A DNA stretch of 44,324 nt from Oxalobacter sp. (GTDB taxonomy: Bacteria; Pseudomonadota; Gammaproteobacteria; Burkholderiales; Burkholderiaceae_D): NCBI GenBank assembly GCA_017524145.1, contig JAFWUI010000013.1, positions 1 to 44,324 on the forward strand, read 5' to 3'. Of the stretch, positions 18,566 to 28,339 are shown one piece after another (within the stretch, counting starts at the first letter, position 1; each line of letters starts with the position of its first letter). A model generated the notes under the pieces. That model did not search any database. It saw nothing but the letters and a program-made list of their open reading frames with translations, and was not told the origin of the DNA. A program made the translations under genes and the position numbers.

Positions 18566-19039
18566 TCAGGCTTTCTTCGACTCTTTCTTGGACTCTTTGG
18601 CGTCTTTTTTTACGTCTTTCTTGGACTCCTTGGAGTCTTTTTTCAATGCTTTTTCTTCAGGAGTCGGCACCCCATCAACAGCCTTGGCTGGCTGGATGAC
18701 AGCCATTGACGGGTATTTGGCATTACGGTATTCACGGATGGCATTGCACATTGCACGGTCGACCTTGGCAACAGCCCCTGACATTTCACGGATACGCTTC
18801 AGCAAATCACCTTCTTTCGCATGGTACGCACGGGATCCCTTCTCCCATTTCTTGTGGAACAGTTTCAGACCTTCTTTCGTGTGGTACCACATATTCCAGT
18901 CAGCATTGTATTCCCTGCGCAGGCACTCTTCTTCCTTGTTCAACAACGCCAGCTTTTCGGCAAGGACATCACGTTCACCGCACAGTTCCAGCAGTTTCTC
19001 AACGAGTTCGCTTTCCGTCATGTTTTTCGGGTCACTCAT
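18566..19039 (-). CDS. Coiled-coil protein with a lysine-rich repetitive tail, unknown function
   Basis: I do not recognise this 157-residue cytosolic protein. Residues 1-65 and 75-105 are strongly helical with heptad-like spacing (ESELVEKLLELCGERDVLAEKLALL in shape), suggesting a coiled coil. The last ~25 residues are almost only K, E, D, S and A in imperfect repeats of KKD-x-KESK, encoded by tandem short repeats in the DNA (18575-18650). Such tails bind nucleic acid or polyphosphate in some proteins; that is only inference. The start at 19039 has GGGAGG seven bases upstream. The gene lies downstream of the isc operon but behind its terminator. Confidence 0.75.
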   Translation of the reverse strand: MSDPKNMTESELVEKLLELCGERDVLAEKLALLNKEEECLRREYNADWNMWYHTKEGLKLFHKKWEKGSRAYHAKEGDLLKRIREMSGAVAKVDRAMCNAIREYRNAKYPSMAVIQPAKAVDGVPTPEEKALKKDSKESKKDVKKDAKESKKESKKA

Positions 19040-19107
19040 ATTCCCTCCCAGTTTCAGCATTCTTCAGTCTGCAGCTTTTTCCATTATAGGATACCGCCAG
19101 ATAAAAT

Positions 19108-19132
19108 GAAAGGGACGTACAGGATGTCCCTT
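19108..19132 (-). terminator. Terminator of the isc operon
   Basis: On the minus strand AAGGGAC and GTCCCTT form a seven-base-pair stem around nine bases, followed by TTTCATTTTAT. It lies 16 bases after the iscX stop. Confidence 0.7.
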
Positions 19133-19147
19133 CCTTCATAAAACGAA

Positions 19148-19342
19148 TCATTCCGCCTCTTTCAGCCATGCCATCAGGATTGCCTCAAGAATCCGCTCAT
19201 TGGAACGGTCTGGATTGTCATCAAACCCTTCCAATTGGCAGACCTTTTCATGCAATTCTGTAAAACGCAATGTCAGTGGATCTATTTCTGGATAGCGGTC
19301 ATACAGTTCTTCGGCTATCCTCTGTGTATCAAACCATTTCAT
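19148..19342 (-). CDS. iscX: IscX, small acidic Fe-S assembly protein
   Basis: The 64-residue acidic protein is the last gene of the isc operon. MKWFDTQRIAEELYDRYPEI and the later FDDNPDRSNERILEAIL are diagnostic for IscX (YfhJ). It binds IscS and iron and tunes the rate of cluster assembly. I set the start at 19342, with GGAGG five bases upstream; the frame is open for ten codons more. It follows fdx by 16 bases. Confidence 0.93.
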   Translation of the reverse strand: MKWFDTQRIAEELYDRYPEIDPLTLRFTELHEKVCQLEGFDDNPDRSNERILEAILMAWLKEAE

Positions 19343-19358
19343 CCCATCCTCCCTGCCA

Positions 19359-19697
19359 TCAACCCCGTTCACTGACCAGATTGCGGGTATAACGGGGAAT
19401 CTCGACCGTCAGGTCTTCTGTCCCGACCTTTGCCTGGCAGGTCAGGCGGGATTCAGGTTCCAATCCCCACGCCCGGTCCAGCATATCTGCTTCACGGTCC
19501 TCCATTTCCGAAAGGGAATCAAATCCCTGCCGGATAACTGCATGGCAGGTACTGCATGCACCACACTGCCCACAGGCATGCTCAATCCCGATATCATGCG
19601 CCAGCAAGACATCACACAATGATTTCCCTGCTTCTGTTTCAAATTCTGCGCCTTCCGGACACAGTACCGGATGCGGCAATACCGTTACCTTAGGCAT
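19359..19697 (-). CDS. fdx: ISC-type [2Fe-2S] ferredoxin
   Basis: The 112-residue adrenodoxin-type ferredoxin gives electrons for cluster assembly on IscU. The four ligands are C42, C48, C51 (ACGQCGACSTC) and C87 (RLTCQAK); C45 is the extra conserved cysteine of this group. It lies 15 bases behind hscA and 16 before iscX. Length and motif match E. coli Fdx. Confidence 0.96.
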   Translation of the reverse strand: MPKVTVLPHPVLCPEGAEFETEAGKSLCDVLLAHDIGIEHACGQCGACSTCHAVIRQGFDSLSEMEDREADMLDRAWGLEPESRLTCQAKVGTEDLTVEIPRYTRNLVSERG

Positions 19698-19712
19698 AGT
19701 CTCCCATCTTGA

Positions 19713-21587
19713 TTAAAGGATTCCTTCCATATCATCAACCTTCCTTCCTGACAGTGCTTCCTTGATGCTGCGGTCCATCCTCAAAGCAGCAAAATGCTCT
19801 GTTCCTTCAGACAATGCATTGACAGCGGAACGGATGTCTTCAATCTTACCACTTCCCAAGACAGCCTTCACAGCAGCAATCAGGTCAATGATGTCTGTCC
19901 GTTCTTTTTCTTCTAACAGGTCTCCGTCAGCATCCAGCGCGGACTGTGTTGCCAGCAATGTCCGTTCTGCTTCGACCTTTTCTTCCATCAAGGCCCGGCT
20001 TTTCATATCATCTTCCACATGCCTGCTGGAATCCATCAGCATCTGGACAACTTCCTCATCAGTCAGTCCATAAGAAGGTTTCACTACAACCGAAGCTTCT
20101 ACGCCTGAAGACAGTTCACGCGCTGACACTGATAAGAGTCCATCTGCATCGACCTGATAGGTGATACGGATACGTGCACTGCCTGCCACCATCGGTGGGA
20201 TGCCCCTCAGTTCAAAACGCGCCAATGAACGGCAGTCTGAGACCAGTTCACGCTCGCCTTGGAGGACGTGTACTGCCATGGCGGTCTGACCATCCCTGAA
20301 TGTCGTAAAATCCTGTGCAAATGCACAAGGAATGGTTGAATTCCGGGGAATGATTTTCTCAACCAACCCACCCATGGTTTCCACTCCCAATGACAAAGGG
20401 ATGACATCCAGCAGCAGCCAGTCGTCCCCAGGTGCACGGTTACCGACCAGCATGTTCGCCTGGATGGCGGCCCCCAAGGCAACTACTTTGTCTGGGTCAA
20501 TCGATGCCAATGGTTCCTTGCCGAACAGTCCAGCAACCTGGCGGCGTATATGCGGCATACGGGTTGCACCGCCAATCAGCATCACGCCATCAACATCGCT
20601 GGCTGCAAGCCCTGCATCCTGTACTGTCTGAGCAATCAGGTGCAATGTCCTTTCAACCAATGGCATTGTCATGGTTTCAAATTGATCCACAGACAGGGTC
20701 AGTGAAACCTGTTTCCCTGACGGGAGCTTGACCTCAATCTTTGTTTCTGCTGCTTCTGACAAGGCTTCCTTGGCTTGTCGGGATGCCGTCATCAACAATT
20801 GTGCCTCTTCAGCAGACAAATCTTTCAAGCTGGCCTGCTCCAGCACCCAACTGAACACACAATGGTCAAAATCATCCCCACCCAGATGGGAATCCCCACC
20901 AGTCGCCAGCACTTCAAATATCCCCCGGTTCAAGCGCAGGACTGAAATGTCAAACGTGCCGCCTCCCAAGTCATAGGCAGCAAATATCCCTTCAGGGGCA
21001 TTGTCCAGACCATATGCCACCGCCGCAGCAGTCGGTTCATTCAACAGACGCAATACATGGATGCCTGCCAGCTTTGCTGCATCTTTTGTTGCCTGACGCT
21101 GTGCATCATCGAAATAGGCGGGAACGGTAATCACAGCCCCTGCCAAGTCTTCATCAAAAGCCATCTCAGCCCTTGCCCGCAGCACTGACAGGATATCTGC
21201 AGATACTTCAACCGGACTTTTCACTCCACCTGCAGTCTCCAGTTTCACCATACCTGGGACATCCACAAAATGGTAAGGCAGGCTTTTACGGTTGGGCAGG
21301 TCAGCCAATCCCCTGCCCATCATCCGTTTGATGGAGGACACGGTATTCGCCGGATCGCTATCCTGTGCCGCTTTCGCCGCAGCTCCTACATCAATATGCC
21401 CATCTGCAAAATAACGGACGACTGATGGCAGCAATGCCTGTCCCTGTGCATCCAACAGGACCTCTGGCGTACCATGACGGACGGTTGCAACCAGTGAATT
21501 GGTCGTCCCGAGGTCAATGCCTACTGCCAGACGGATATCATGGGGTGCCGTGGACATACCCGGCTCTGCAATTTGAAGAAGTGCCAT
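19713..21587 (-). CDS. hscA: Hsp70-type chaperone HscA
   Basis: The 624-residue DnaK homologue binds the LPPVK motif of IscU and, driven by ATP and HscB, helps release the Fe-S cluster. The N-terminal ATPase begins at [14 protein letters not shown] (D25), with [14 protein letters not shown] and [15 protein letters not shown] later. The substrate-binding domain follows from about residue 390. The length and the lack of a long acidic tail separate it from DnaK. It sits in the usual place between hscB and fdx. Confidence 0.96.
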   Translation of the reverse strand: MALLQIAEPGMSTAPHDIRLAVGIDLGTTNSLVATVRHGTPEVLLDAQGQALLPSVVRYFADGHIDVGAAAKAAQDSDPANTVSSIKRMMGRGLADLPNRKSLPYHFVDVPGMVKLETAGGVKSPVEVSADILSVLRARAEMAFDEDLAGAVITVPAYFDDAQRQATKDAAKLAGIHVLRLLNEPTAAAVAYGLDNAPEGIFAAYDLGGGTFDISVLRLNRGIFEVLATGGDSHLGGDDFDHCVFSWVLEQASLKDLSAEEAQLLMTASRQAKEALSEAAETKIEVKLPSGKQVSLTLSVDQFETMTMPLVERTLHLIAQTVQDAGLAASDVDGVMLIGGATRMPHIRRQVAGLFGKEPLASIDPDKVVALGAAIQANMLVGNRAPGDDWLLLDVIPLSLGVETMGGLVEKIIPRNSTIPCAFAQDFTTFRDGQTAMAVHVLQGERELVSDCRSLARFELRGIPPMVAGSARIRITYQVDADGLLSVSARELSSGVEASVVVKPSYGLTDEEVVQMLMDSSRHVEDDMKSRALMEEKVEAERTLLATQSALDADGDLLEEKERTDIIDLIAAVKAVLGSGKIEDIRSAVNALSEGTEHFAALRMDRSIKEALSGRKVDDMEGIL

Positions 21588-21613
21588 AATCCTGTGGAAA
21601 AATCAGAGAATCA

Positions 21614-22135
21614 TCAATGCCTGGCTTCAAGCCCATCCAATGCCCGATGGAGTTCCTTATCGAAACGTTCAAGGAACATCAGTTTATTGATTCCAACTAC
21701 AGCTTCATTGAAACGGTGTGCATCCAAGTCTGCTTTCACAGCTTTCAAGAATGTTTCGCGCAATGATGCCTGTTCTTCTGCCAATGCCAACAAACCCGCA
21801 CTATCACCTGTATCCTGTGCTGTCTCCAGCTTTTCACGCCAATCCATCTGTTCCATCAGGAAAGCAGGATCCATTTGAATATGGGCTTCAGTGCCTGCTG
21901 CAATACCATTCAAGGTACACAGGTGCATTGCCCGTTTCAGCGGGTTCCGCAAAGTCTGGTATGCATCATTCGCCAAAGAAGCATACTGTACCGCTGCCCT
22001 CTTTTCTGCATCAGAAGCCGTGACAAACCGGTCAGGATGCACCAGACGCTGGACATTCCGGTAAGCTGCTTCCAATGCCACGATATCCAGGTCAAACTGC
22101 ATCGGGAGGTTGAACAGCTCAAAGAAATTCTGCAT
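21614..22135 (-). CDS. hscB: J-domain co-chaperone HscB
   Basis: The 173-residue protein stimulates HscA and delivers IscU. The N-terminal J-domain begins MQNFFELFNLP and has the HPD motif in LVHPDRFVTAS; the C-terminal three-helix domain (residues 90-173) binds IscU. I choose the start at 22135 (E. coli HscB has 171 residues); an open frame twelve codons longer would overlap iscA. It lies 11 bases after the iscA stop. Confidence 0.93.
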   Translation of the reverse strand: MQNFFELFNLPMQFDLDIVALEAAYRNVQRLVHPDRFVTASDAEKRAAVQYASLANDAYQTLRNPLKRAMHLCTLNGIAAGTEAHIQMDPAFLMEQMDWREKLETAQDTGDSAGLLALAEEQASLRETFLKAVKADLDAHRFNEAVVGINKLMFLERFDKELHRALDGLEARH

Positions 22136-22146
22136 GACAATCCCAG

Positions 22147-22473
22147 TTATACCTTGAAGCTCTTGCCACAACCACAGGTATCGGTGACATTGGGATTGTT
22201 GAACCGGAACCCTTCATTCAGCCCTTCCCGGACAAAATCCAGTTCTGTGCCATCGAGATAAGGCAGACTCCGGCTATCAACGAACACTTTCACACCCTGA
22301 CAGTCAAATACGCTGTCATCTGCACCCGGTTCATCGACATATTCCAGTTTATATGCCATACCGGCGCAGTGTGAGGCAGTCTGTACCCCAAAACGCAGGC
22401 CAATGCCCTTACCACGGCGTTTCAGATATTTCATGACATGCGCTGCCGCTTTTTCAGTCATCGTAATCGCCAT
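22147..22473 (-). CDS. iscA: A-type Fe-S carrier IscA
   Basis: The 108-residue protein carries iron or Fe-S clusters to target enzymes. The three conserved cysteines are C36 (in SHCAGMAY), C100 and C102 (TCGCGKSF). The first motif reads HCAG where the common form is GCSG, but the cysteine is kept. Its ATG overlaps the iscU stop by one base (TAATG), so translation is coupled. A second A-type protein, ErpA, is encoded at 24871-25245. Confidence 0.93.
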   Translation of the reverse strand: MAITMTEKAAAHVMKYLKRRGKGIGLRFGVQTASHCAGMAYKLEYVDEPGADDSVFDCQGVKVFVDSRSLPYLDGTELDFVREGLNEGFRFNNPNVTDTCGCGKSFKV

Positions 22474-22874
22474 TACCCAACCTTTGCTTTCTTTTTTTCC
22501 TGCCGAGCCTGGTAATCGTTCACCGCTGCTTTGATGGCATCTTCTGCCAGGATTGAGCAGTGGATCTTGACAGGTGGCAATGCCAATTCATCAGCAATAT
22601 CAGCATTCTTTATCTGGAGCGCTTCATCCAACGTCTTGCCTTTGACCCATTCTGTCACCAGGGAGCTTGAGGCAATGGCGGATCCACAGCCGTAGGTCTT
22701 GAATTTTGCATCTTCAATCACACCTTCCTCATTGACCTTGATCTGGAGCCGCATCACATCCCCACATGCCGGTGCACCAACCATGCCTGTCCCGACAGAA
22801 TCATCATTTTTATCGAAAGTGCCCACATTACGGGGATTTTCATAGTGGTCAATCACTTTGTCAGAATAAGCCAT
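22473..22874 (-). CDS. iscU: Fe-S cluster assembly scaffold IscU
   Basis: IscU is the scaffold on which clusters are built from IscS sulfur and iron. The 133-residue protein has C37, C63, C106 and the cluster-stabilising D39, and the HscA recognition motif LPPVK at 99-103. Its C-terminus is a little longer and more basic than that of E. coli IscU (QEKKKAKVG). It lies 15 bases after iscS. Confidence 0.97.
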   Translation of the reverse strand: MAYSDKVIDHYENPRNVGTFDKNDDSVGTGMVGAPACGDVMRLQIKVNEEGVIEDAKFKTYGCGSAIASSSLVTEWVKGKTLDEALQIKNADIADELALPPVKIHCSILAEDAIKAAVNDYQARQEKKKAKVG

Positions 22875-22889
22875 CGTTCCATCCTCCCA

Positions 22890-24158
22890 TCAATGTGCCG
22901 CCCATTGGATGCTGTCCATATCAACACCCTCTTTATACATTTCCCATAATGGTGAAAGTTCCCGCAGCTTCGCCACTTTTTCTGTAATCAACCTGATGGC
23001 AAAATCCACTTCTTCATCGGTTGTGAAACGCCCCAATGTAATCCGCAGCGAACTATGCGCCAATTCATCGCTCCTGCCAATTGCCCGCAGCACGTAAGAA
23101 GGTTCCAAACTGGCAGATGTACAGGCAGACCCCGATGATACGGCAATCCCTTTCATCGCCATCATCATTGCCTCGCCTTCCACATAATTGAAACTGATGT
23201 TCAGGTTATGGGCAATACGGTGTTCCATATCCCCGTTGATATAGGAGGCTTCAATCTTACCCAGCTCACGTGCCATCCGGTCACGCATCGTCCGTATACG
23301 TGCAATTTCTGATTCCATCTCGATTTTTGCAATCCGGTAGGCTTCGCCCATACCAACAATCTGATGGGTTGCCAATGTCCCTGAACGCATTCCCCGTTCG
23401 TGACCGCCACCATGCATCTGCGCTTCCAGACGGACACGGGGACGACGGCGGACATACAGTGCACCAATCCCTTTGGGACCATTGATTTTATGTGCGGTCA
23501 TGGTCATCAGGTCAACATCCAGGTCCTGGACATCCACCGTCATCTTGCCGCAGGCCTGCGCTGCATCAGTATGGACCAGGATTCCCTTGCTCCGACACAG
23601 TTTTGCGATATCCTTCAGTGGCTGGATGACCCCAATCTCATTGTTCACCAGCATCACTGATACCATGATGGTATCAGGACGGATTGCTGCGGCAAGCTGT
23701 TCAATGGTGATCAACCCGGTTTCCTGGGGTTCAAGATAAGTGACCTCAAACCCTTGGCGTTCCAGTTCCCGGCAGGAATCCAGCACACATTTATGTTCGG
23801 TTGCGACAGTAATCAGATGCTTGCCCTTTCTCTGGTAGAAGTGGGCAGCCCCTTTCAACGCCAGGTTGTTTGCTTCCGTGGCTCCAGATGTCCAGACAAT
23901 CTCGCGCGGGTCGGCATTGACCAGTGCAGCAACATGGCTGCGAGCCTCCTCAACCGCTTTTTCTGCATGCCAGCCATAAGCATGTGTATTCGATGCTGCA
24001 TTGCCAAAATGTATGCACAGATAGGGAATCATCTTATCCGCCACACGGGGATCAACCGGTGTTGTTGCAGAATTGTCCAGGTAAATCGGATATGCTTCAT
24101 CCCCAACTGCATCTTTCAGGATGCTGCATTGGGTTGGTTGAATGATAGGGTCGCTCAT
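22890..24158 (-). CDS. iscS: Cysteine desulfurase IscS
   Basis: The 422-residue PLP enzyme takes sulfur from cysteine for Fe-S clusters, tRNA thiolation and, through FdhD, the formate dehydrogenase cofactor. The PLP lysine is in [14 protein letters not shown]; the mobile-loop thiol is C346 in [15 protein letters not shown]. The protein starts about 18 residues before the usual IscS N-terminus ([15 protein letters not shown]), and there is no later in-frame ATG before residue 43, so the extension looks real. Its ATG overlaps the iscR stop by four bases. Confidence 0.96.
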   Translation of the reverse strand: MSDPIIQPTQCSILKDAVGDEAYPIYLDNSATTPVDPRVADKMIPYLCIHFGNAASNTHAYGWHAEKAVEEARSHVAALVNADPREIVWTSGATEANNLALKGAAHFYQRKGKHLITVATEHKCVLDSCRELERQGFEVTYLEPQETGLITIEQLAAAIRPDTIMVSVMLVNNEIGVIQPLKDIAKLCRSKGILVHTDAAQACGKMTVDVQDLDVDLMTMTAHKINGPKGIGALYVRRRPRVRLEAQMHGGGHERGMRSGTLATHQIVGMGEAYRIAKIEMESEIARIRTMRDRMARELGKIEASYINGDMEHRIAHNLNISFNYVEGEAMMMAMKGIAVSSGSACTSASLEPSYVLRAIGRSDELAHSSLRITLGRFTTDEEVDFAIRLITEKVAKLRELSPLWEMYKEGVDMDSIQWAAH

Positions 24159-24643
24159 ACTTCTTCCGTTTTCGTGTTATGCCTGTTGTCTTGTTTTACA
24201 AAAATGATAGCGCCTGCCTGTCCAGTGGCATTTTCCGCCAACGCCATATCCGACAAGGACGCCAATGAAACCGATGCAAGATAATCCACAATCTTCTCAT
24301 TCAGGCTTGCCCATAAATCATGGGTGATACAGGTGATGCTGCCTTTCGCACAGTTGCCATGACCGCCGCACCGTGTCACATCCAAGGGTTCATCCACTGC
24401 AAATACAATATCTGCAACCGAAACTTCTGCTGCATCACGTGCCAGCAGGTATCCACCACCGGGACCTCGTACCGACCGGACCAATGCGCCACGACGCAGT
24501 TTTGAAAACAGCTGTTCCAAATAGGCAACTGAAATATCCTGTCTTTCGCTGATGCCCAGCAAAGACACTGGACCATCATGCTGGTTCCTGGCCAAATCAA
24601 TCATCGCTGTCACAGCAAAACGCCCTTTTGTCGTCAGACGCAT
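24155..24643 (-). CDS. iscR: Fe-S cluster-sensing regulator IscR
   Basis: The 162-residue Rrf2-family winged-helix regulator holds a [2Fe-2S] cluster through C92, C98, C105 and H108, one residue wider between the last cysteines than in E. coli. The helix-turn-helix lies at about 28-60 ([20 protein letters not shown]). The cluster-bound form represses isc operons at type 1 sites, and one is visible just upstream (24691-24715), so autoregulation is very likely. It is the first gene of iscRSUA-hscBA-fdx-iscX. Confidence 0.96.
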   Translation of the reverse strand: MRLTTKGRFAVTAMIDLARNQHDGPVSLLGISERQDISVAYLEQLFSKLRRGALVRSVRGPGGGYLLARDAAEVSVADIVFAVDEPLDVTRCGGHGNCAKGSITCITHDLWASLNEKIVDYLASVSLASLSDMALAENATGQAGAIIFVKQDNRHNTKTEEV

Positions 24644-24682
24644 CGTATCGGTTCCTGAATGAAAGACATTGAATGGGCTTTG

Positions 24683-24711
24683 AGTATAGAATACCCGACT
24701 TTTTCAATCAA
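24683..24711 (-). promoter_or_regulatory. Promoter of the isc operon
   Basis: On the minus strand TTGATT (24711-24706) and TATACT (24688-24683) lie exactly 17 bases apart, a good sigma-70 promoter about 40 bases before the iscR start. Confidence 0.75.
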
Positions 24712-24715
24712 CTAT
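24691..24715. promoter_or_regulatory. Type 1 IscR-binding site
   Basis: The 25-base element begins ATACCCGACT and ends AATCAACTAT around a T-rich centre. It fits the E. coli type 1 consensus (ATASYYGACTR...YAGTCRRSTAT) at all but two positions. It covers the -35 hexamer and spacer of the isc promoter, the arrangement used for repression by [2Fe-2S]-IscR. Confidence 0.8.
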
Positions 24716-24813
24716 TCAACATAAAAACCATAGAAGGACAGTAGGGATTCCCTAAATAACAACATAACTACATTCAGGACCATATGGTTGATGGAGGAAA
24801 CTTCTCCAAATCA

Positions 24814-24847
24814 ACAAAAAAGCAGAAGCCAACCCACTTCTGCTTTT
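24814..24847 (-). terminator. Terminator of argC-erpA
   Basis: On the minus strand AAAAGCAGAAG and CTTCTGCTTTT form an eleven-base-pair stem around eight bases, followed by TTG after a run of six T. It lies 24 bases behind the erpA stop. Confidence 0.88.
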
Positions 24848-24870
24848 CCATCCAAAGAAGAAAGGATACG

Positions 24871-25245
24871 TCAGACTGAAAATGAAGAACCACAACCGCA
24901 GGTTGTTGTTGCATTGGGGTTCTTGATGGTGAACTGAGCACCCTCAAGGTCATCCTTATAATCGACCTGGGCACCAATCAGGTACTGGTAGCTGATGGCA
25001 TCAATCAGTATCTTGATGCCGTCTTTCTCCACAACAGTATCATCTTCAGCAATGTTTTCATCAAAGCTGAAACCATATTGGAAACCAGCACAGCCACCAC
25101 CCTGCACGAAAACCCGCAGCTTGAGGTTGGGGTTGCCTTCTTCTGCCAGCAACTCCTTGATTTTGGTGACAGCATTGTCACTCATCCTGATGGGATTTCT
25201 ATAATCCAGTTCCTCTGCCGGTTCATGCATTTTTTCTTCACTCAT
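24871..25245 (-). CDS. erpA: Essential Fe-S insertion protein ErpA
   Basis: The 124-residue A-type carrier delivers clusters to late targets such as IspG and respiratory enzymes. The conserved cysteines are in [13 protein letters not shown] and in [11 protein letters not shown] (C116, C118). A charged N-terminus of about 20 residues precedes [17 protein letters not shown]. It lies 36 bases after argC and probably shares its transcript, an arrangement common in betaproteobacteria, and is convergent in function with the adjacent isc operon. Confidence 0.93.
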   Translation of the reverse strand: MSEEKMHEPAEELDYRNPIRMSDNAVTKIKELLAEEGNPNLKLRVFVQGGGCAGFQYGFSFDENIAEDDTVVEKDGIKILIDAISYQYLIGAQVDYKDDLEGAQFTIKNPNATTTCGCGSSFSV

Positions 25246-25281
25246 CGCACTGACTCCTCTCTGACACTATTGTTTTCCTGC

Positions 25282-26331
25282 TTATGGCAGGACAGGAACA
25301 ACCTTGAGTCCCATGGTTTCTTCAAAACCAAACATCAGGTTCATACACTGGACACCCTGCCCTGCGGCCCCTTTGACCAGGTTGTCTTCCACAACGAGGA
25401 TGACAAGGATATTGCCATCCATTGGACGGTGTACAGCAATACGCAGATAATTGGAAGAACGGACACTGCGGGTTTCTGGATGCGCCCCTGCTGGCATAAC
25501 ATCGACAAACGGATCATCTTGATAGAAGTCTTCATAAAGCTTCTGGTAATCAATGCTTTCACAACCAGGAACAATCGTTGCATAAAGTGTGGAGTGGATG
25601 CCCCGGATCATTGGCGTCAAATGTGGGACAAACGTCAATCCAATCTCACGGGTATTGCCTGTGATGGCTTTCAGCCCTTGTACTATCTCTGGCAGATGGC
25701 GGTGCCCTTTGACCCCATAAGCATGGAAATTATCTGAAGATTCAGCGAACAGCGAACCAACGGAGGCTCTTCTGCCAGCGCCAGACACCCCTGATTTACA
25801 GTCTGCGATGAGCCCTGCTTCGTTGACCAGTGGTTTCCCCTGTTTCAGCAACGGGGCAAAGCCCAGCTGGACGGATGTCGGATAACAACCAGGCAATCCG
25901 ATGACCCGTGCTTTCTTGATGGCTTCTCGGTTGATCTCTGCCAGTCCATAAACTGCTTCAGCCAGGATTTCTGGACAGCTGTGCGGCATCTTATACCATT
26001 TCTCAAATTCTGCTGTGTCCTTGAGCCTGAAATCAGCAGCAAGGTCAATGATGCGGACGCCTGATGCCAGCAATGATGCGGCATGAGACATTGCAACGCC
26101 ATGTGGTGTAGCAAAGAAAACGACATCACATCCATTCAGGTTGGACTGGTCTGGTGCTGTAAAAGCCAAGTCAACAACACCCCGCAACGATGGGAACATC
26201 TCATCAACACGGGTTCCTGCATCACCACGGGAAGTGATGGCAGTCAGCTGGACTTCTGGATGACGGGAAAGGAGACGCAGCAATTCAACTCCGGTGTAAC
26301 CGGAACCACCAACGATACCGACTTTAATCAT
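25282..26331 (-). CDS. argC: N-acetyl-gamma-glutamyl-phosphate reductase
   Basis: The 349-residue enzyme carries out the third step of arginine synthesis. The NADP loop is [18 protein letters not shown] at the N-terminus, and the catalytic thiol is C149 in [14 protein letters not shown]. The length fits the long class (about 345). It lies between rpsI and erpA. The terminator behind rpsI suggests that argC has its own promoter in 26332-26411. Confidence 0.95.
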   Translation of the reverse strand: MIKVGIVGGSGYTGVELLRLLSRHPEVQLTAITSRGDAGTRVDEMFPSLRGVVDLAFTAPDQSNLNGCDVVFFATPHGVAMSHAASLLASGVRIIDLAADFRLKDTAEFEKWYKMPHSCPEILAEAVYGLAEINREAIKKARVIGLPGCYPTSVQLGFAPLLKQGKPLVNEAGLIADCKSGVSGAGRRASVGSLFAESSDNFHAYGVKGHRHLPEIVQGLKAITGNTREIGLTFVPHLTPMIRGIHSTLYATIVPGCESIDYQKLYEDFYQDDPFVDVMPAGAHPETRSVRSSNYLRIAVHRPMDGNILVILVVEDNLVKGAAGQGVQCMNLMFGFEETMGLKVVPVLP

Positions 26332-26411
26332 CTATGACCTCAGAAAAGCAGAAACAATGGATAAACAGTGGAATGATAATGCCAAAAGCCTTTTCCATAC
26401 AGCCAAAAGGA

Positions 26412-26444
26412 AAAAAAGCCACCTGACCGAAGCCAGGCAGCTTT
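26412..26444 (-). terminator. Terminator of rplM-rpsI
   Basis: On the minus strand AAAGCTGCCTG and CAGGTGGCTTT pair over eleven positions (two G-U) around GCTTCGGT, and a T-run follows. It lies 43 bases after the rpsI stop. Confidence 0.8.
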
Positions 26445-26486
26445 GCATGCTTTTGCGATGACACAGGTCCAAGACCTGCTTGTATA

Positions 26487-26879
26487 TCAACGTTTGGAGA
26501 ACTGTTTTGCACGGCGTGCTTTACGCAGACCGACTTTCTTACGTTCAACTTCACGGGCATCACGGGTGACCAGACCTGCTTTGGACAATGCCGGTTTCAG
26601 GGCTGCATCATAATCAATCAGCGCACGGGCGATACCATGACGGACTGCACCTGCCTGACCGGATTCACCACCACCCTTGACATTGACCATGATGTCAAAA
26701 CGTTCAACATTGTCAGTGACTTCCAGTGGCTGACGGATGACCATCATACCGGTTTCACGGGAGAAATATTCGTTTGCTGGTTTACCGTTGACAACAATGT
26801 TGCCAGAACCTGCTTTGATGAAAACTCGTGCTACAGCGCTTTTGCGGCGGCCGGTTCCGTAATTGTAGTTACCAATCAT
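26487..26879 (-). CDS. rpsI: Ribosomal protein S9
   Basis: The 130-residue 30S protein starts [20 protein letters not shown] and ends in [11 protein letters not shown], the tail that reaches the P-site tRNA. All length and motif features match bacterial S9. It follows rplM by 9 bases in the universal L13-S9 pair. Confidence 0.98.
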   Translation of the reverse strand: MIGNYNYGTGRRKSAVARVFIKAGSGNIVVNGKPANEYFSRETGMMVIRQPLEVTDNVERFDIMVNVKGGGESGQAGAVRHGIARALIDYDAALKPALSKAGLVTRDAREVERKKVGLRKARRAKQFSKR

Positions 26880-26888
26880 GTTCGTTCC

Positions 26889-27317
26889 TTAGATTTCCAG
26901 TGGCTGTGGCTGCTGAGCGCTATGTGGATGGGTTGCATCAGCATAGACTTTCAGCTTCTTGATCATGGCATAACCCAATGGGCCTTTTGGCAACATGCCT
27001 TTGACGGCTTTTTCCAAGGCACGGCCAGGGAAACGCTGCTGCATCTTTTCAAAGGTGGTTTCATAAATGCCACCAGGATAACCGCTGTGACGGTAATATT
27101 TCTTGTCAGTGTTCTTTGCACCGGTGACACGCAGCTTGGCTGCATTGATGACGATGATGTAATCGCCAGTGTCGACATGAGGGGTATATTCAGGTTTGTG
27201 CTTACCACGCAGACGGTGTGCTATTTCGGTAGCAACACGTCCCAGCACCTTATCGGTGGCGTCAATCACAAACCAGTTACGCTGGACTTCGCTGGCCTTA
27301 GCGGAAAAGGTTTTCAT
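26889..27317 (-). CDS. rplM: Ribosomal protein L13
   Basis: The 142-residue 50S protein begins [20 protein letters not shown] and has [18 protein letters not shown] and the C-terminal [15 protein letters not shown]. The start at 27317 has AGGAATC five bases before it; an upstream in-frame codon at 27380 would add 21 unlikely residues. In E. coli L13 represses its own mRNA; a small stem (TCCAC/GTGGA) lies in the leader here, but nothing proves such control. Confidence 0.97.
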   Translation of the reverse strand: MKTFSAKASEVQRNWFVIDATDKVLGRVATEIAHRLRGKHKPEYTPHVDTGDYIIVINAAKLRVTGAKNTDKKYYRHSGYPGGIYETTFEKMQQRFPGRALEKAVKGMLPKGPLGYAMIKKLKVYADATHPHSAQQPQPLEI

Positions 27318-27419
27318 AGTGATTCCTAAAATTGAAACAAGCGTCCAAATGGGTGGTTCCACTGACTTAACGGTGGACACAGCCTTCTATTGTTTTCCTG
27401 AACGCACGGAAAAAGTGGA

Positions 27420-27448
27420 ATTATAGCCCCTGACATTTATCCTTGCAA
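27420..27448 (-). promoter_or_regulatory. Promoter of rplM-rpsI
   Basis: On the minus strand TTGCAA (27448-27443) and TATAAT (27425-27420) are 17 bases apart, a strong sigma-70 promoter about 100 bases before the rplM start. Confidence 0.75.
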
Positions 27449-27493
27449 TCAAGGAATCTCAAAATGTGCCTGTTTTTCCACGTTTTTTCTGCA

Positions 27494-28279
27494 TCAATGG
27501 TGATGGTGCAGCAAATGGGTCAGGCAAAAGATTATTCCGATACCAATTGCCACCAAGATGACCTGGGGAATGGTATCCCGCAACCTGGTCCGCTGCTGCA
27601 TCTGTGGCATCAGGTCACTCAAGGCAATATAGATGAATCCTGCTGAAGCCAAGATCAGCACATAAGGAATCAGTGTATGCGATTTCTCAAGTGCATGGTA
27701 TCCGATGACAGCAGCCACTGCTGCACTGATGGTATTGCACAGGCTGTATGCCAGAGCCCGCTTTCTTGAAAATCCAGCGTTGAGCATTACAATGAAATCA
27801 CCGATCTGGTTCGGAATCTCATGGGCAAGGATGGCAAGGCAGGTGATGAATCCCAAGTATATGTTTGTCAGGAATGCTGCAGCAATCAGGATACCATCAG
27901 TGAAACTATGGAATCCATGCCCGACAAGGATCATCCACCCCGAAGCACCAGCCTCTTCCCGGTCATGGCCATGTTCATGATGATGCCCATCGTGTTCATA
28001 ATGATGTGAATGCCGCATGATGGCGAGTTTTTCCAACAGGAAAAAACCCAATAGACCAATCAGCAGCGTCATGAACAGCTGGTCAGCATCCTCCAGCATC
28101 TCTGCTGCTTCTGGCAATGCATGCAGCAGTGACGTAGACAGCATCATGCCAACCGACAGGCTGATCATCAGCTCAATCATTTTCGACAGGATTGAAAACG
28201 AAAGCAACGCTGCCAACGGGATACTGATGGCCCCTATGCAGAAGACACCAATCAATGAAAAAAGAAGCGCAGAATCCAT
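27494..28279 (-). CDS. ZIP-family divalent metal transporter
   Basis: The 261-residue inner-membrane protein has eight likely membrane helices, with a histidine-rich cytoplasmic loop at about 90-108 (HSHHYEHDGHHHEHGHD) between helices three and four. Metal-binding motifs of the family are visible in helices four and five: HGFHSFTDGILIAAAF and AHEIPNQIGDF. The C-terminus ends LLHHHH. ZIP proteins import zinc and often iron or manganese; the substrate is not readable. A hairpin separates it from the next gene upstream in sequence. Confidence 0.9.
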   Translation of the reverse strand: MDSALLFSLIGVFCIGAISIPLAALLSFSILSKMIELMISLSVGMMLSTSLLHALPEAAEMLEDADQLFMTLLIGLLGFFLLEKLAIMRHSHHYEHDGHHHEHGHDREEAGASGWMILVGHGFHSFTDGILIAAAFLTNIYLGFITCLAILAHEIPNQIGDFIVMLNAGFSRKRALAYSLCNTISAAVAAVIGYHALEKSHTLIPYVLILASAGFIYIALSDLMPQMQQRTRLRDTIPQVILVAIGIGIIFCLTHLLHHHH

Positions 28280-28305
28280 ATCACTTGTCTATGCTGTCAG
28301 CAAGG

Positions 28306-28329
28306 AAACGGTGCCCATAGGCACCGTTT
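28306..28329. terminator. Hairpin between the M48-like gene and the ZIP gene
   Basis: AAACGGTGCC (28306-28315) and GGCACCGTTT (28320-28329) form a ten-base-pair stem with a four-base loop. The T-run is on the plus strand, but the minus-strand operon that ends at 28340 is the only one that could use it, as a hairpin with GTTTCC. Confidence 0.6.
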
Positions 28330-28339
28330 TTGATAAGGC

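Noticed and set aside
18575-18650. CRISPR-like repeat array
   Set aside because: The short repeats are in frame and encode the lysine-rich tail; no spacers or direct repeats of CRISPR length occur here or elsewhere in the window.
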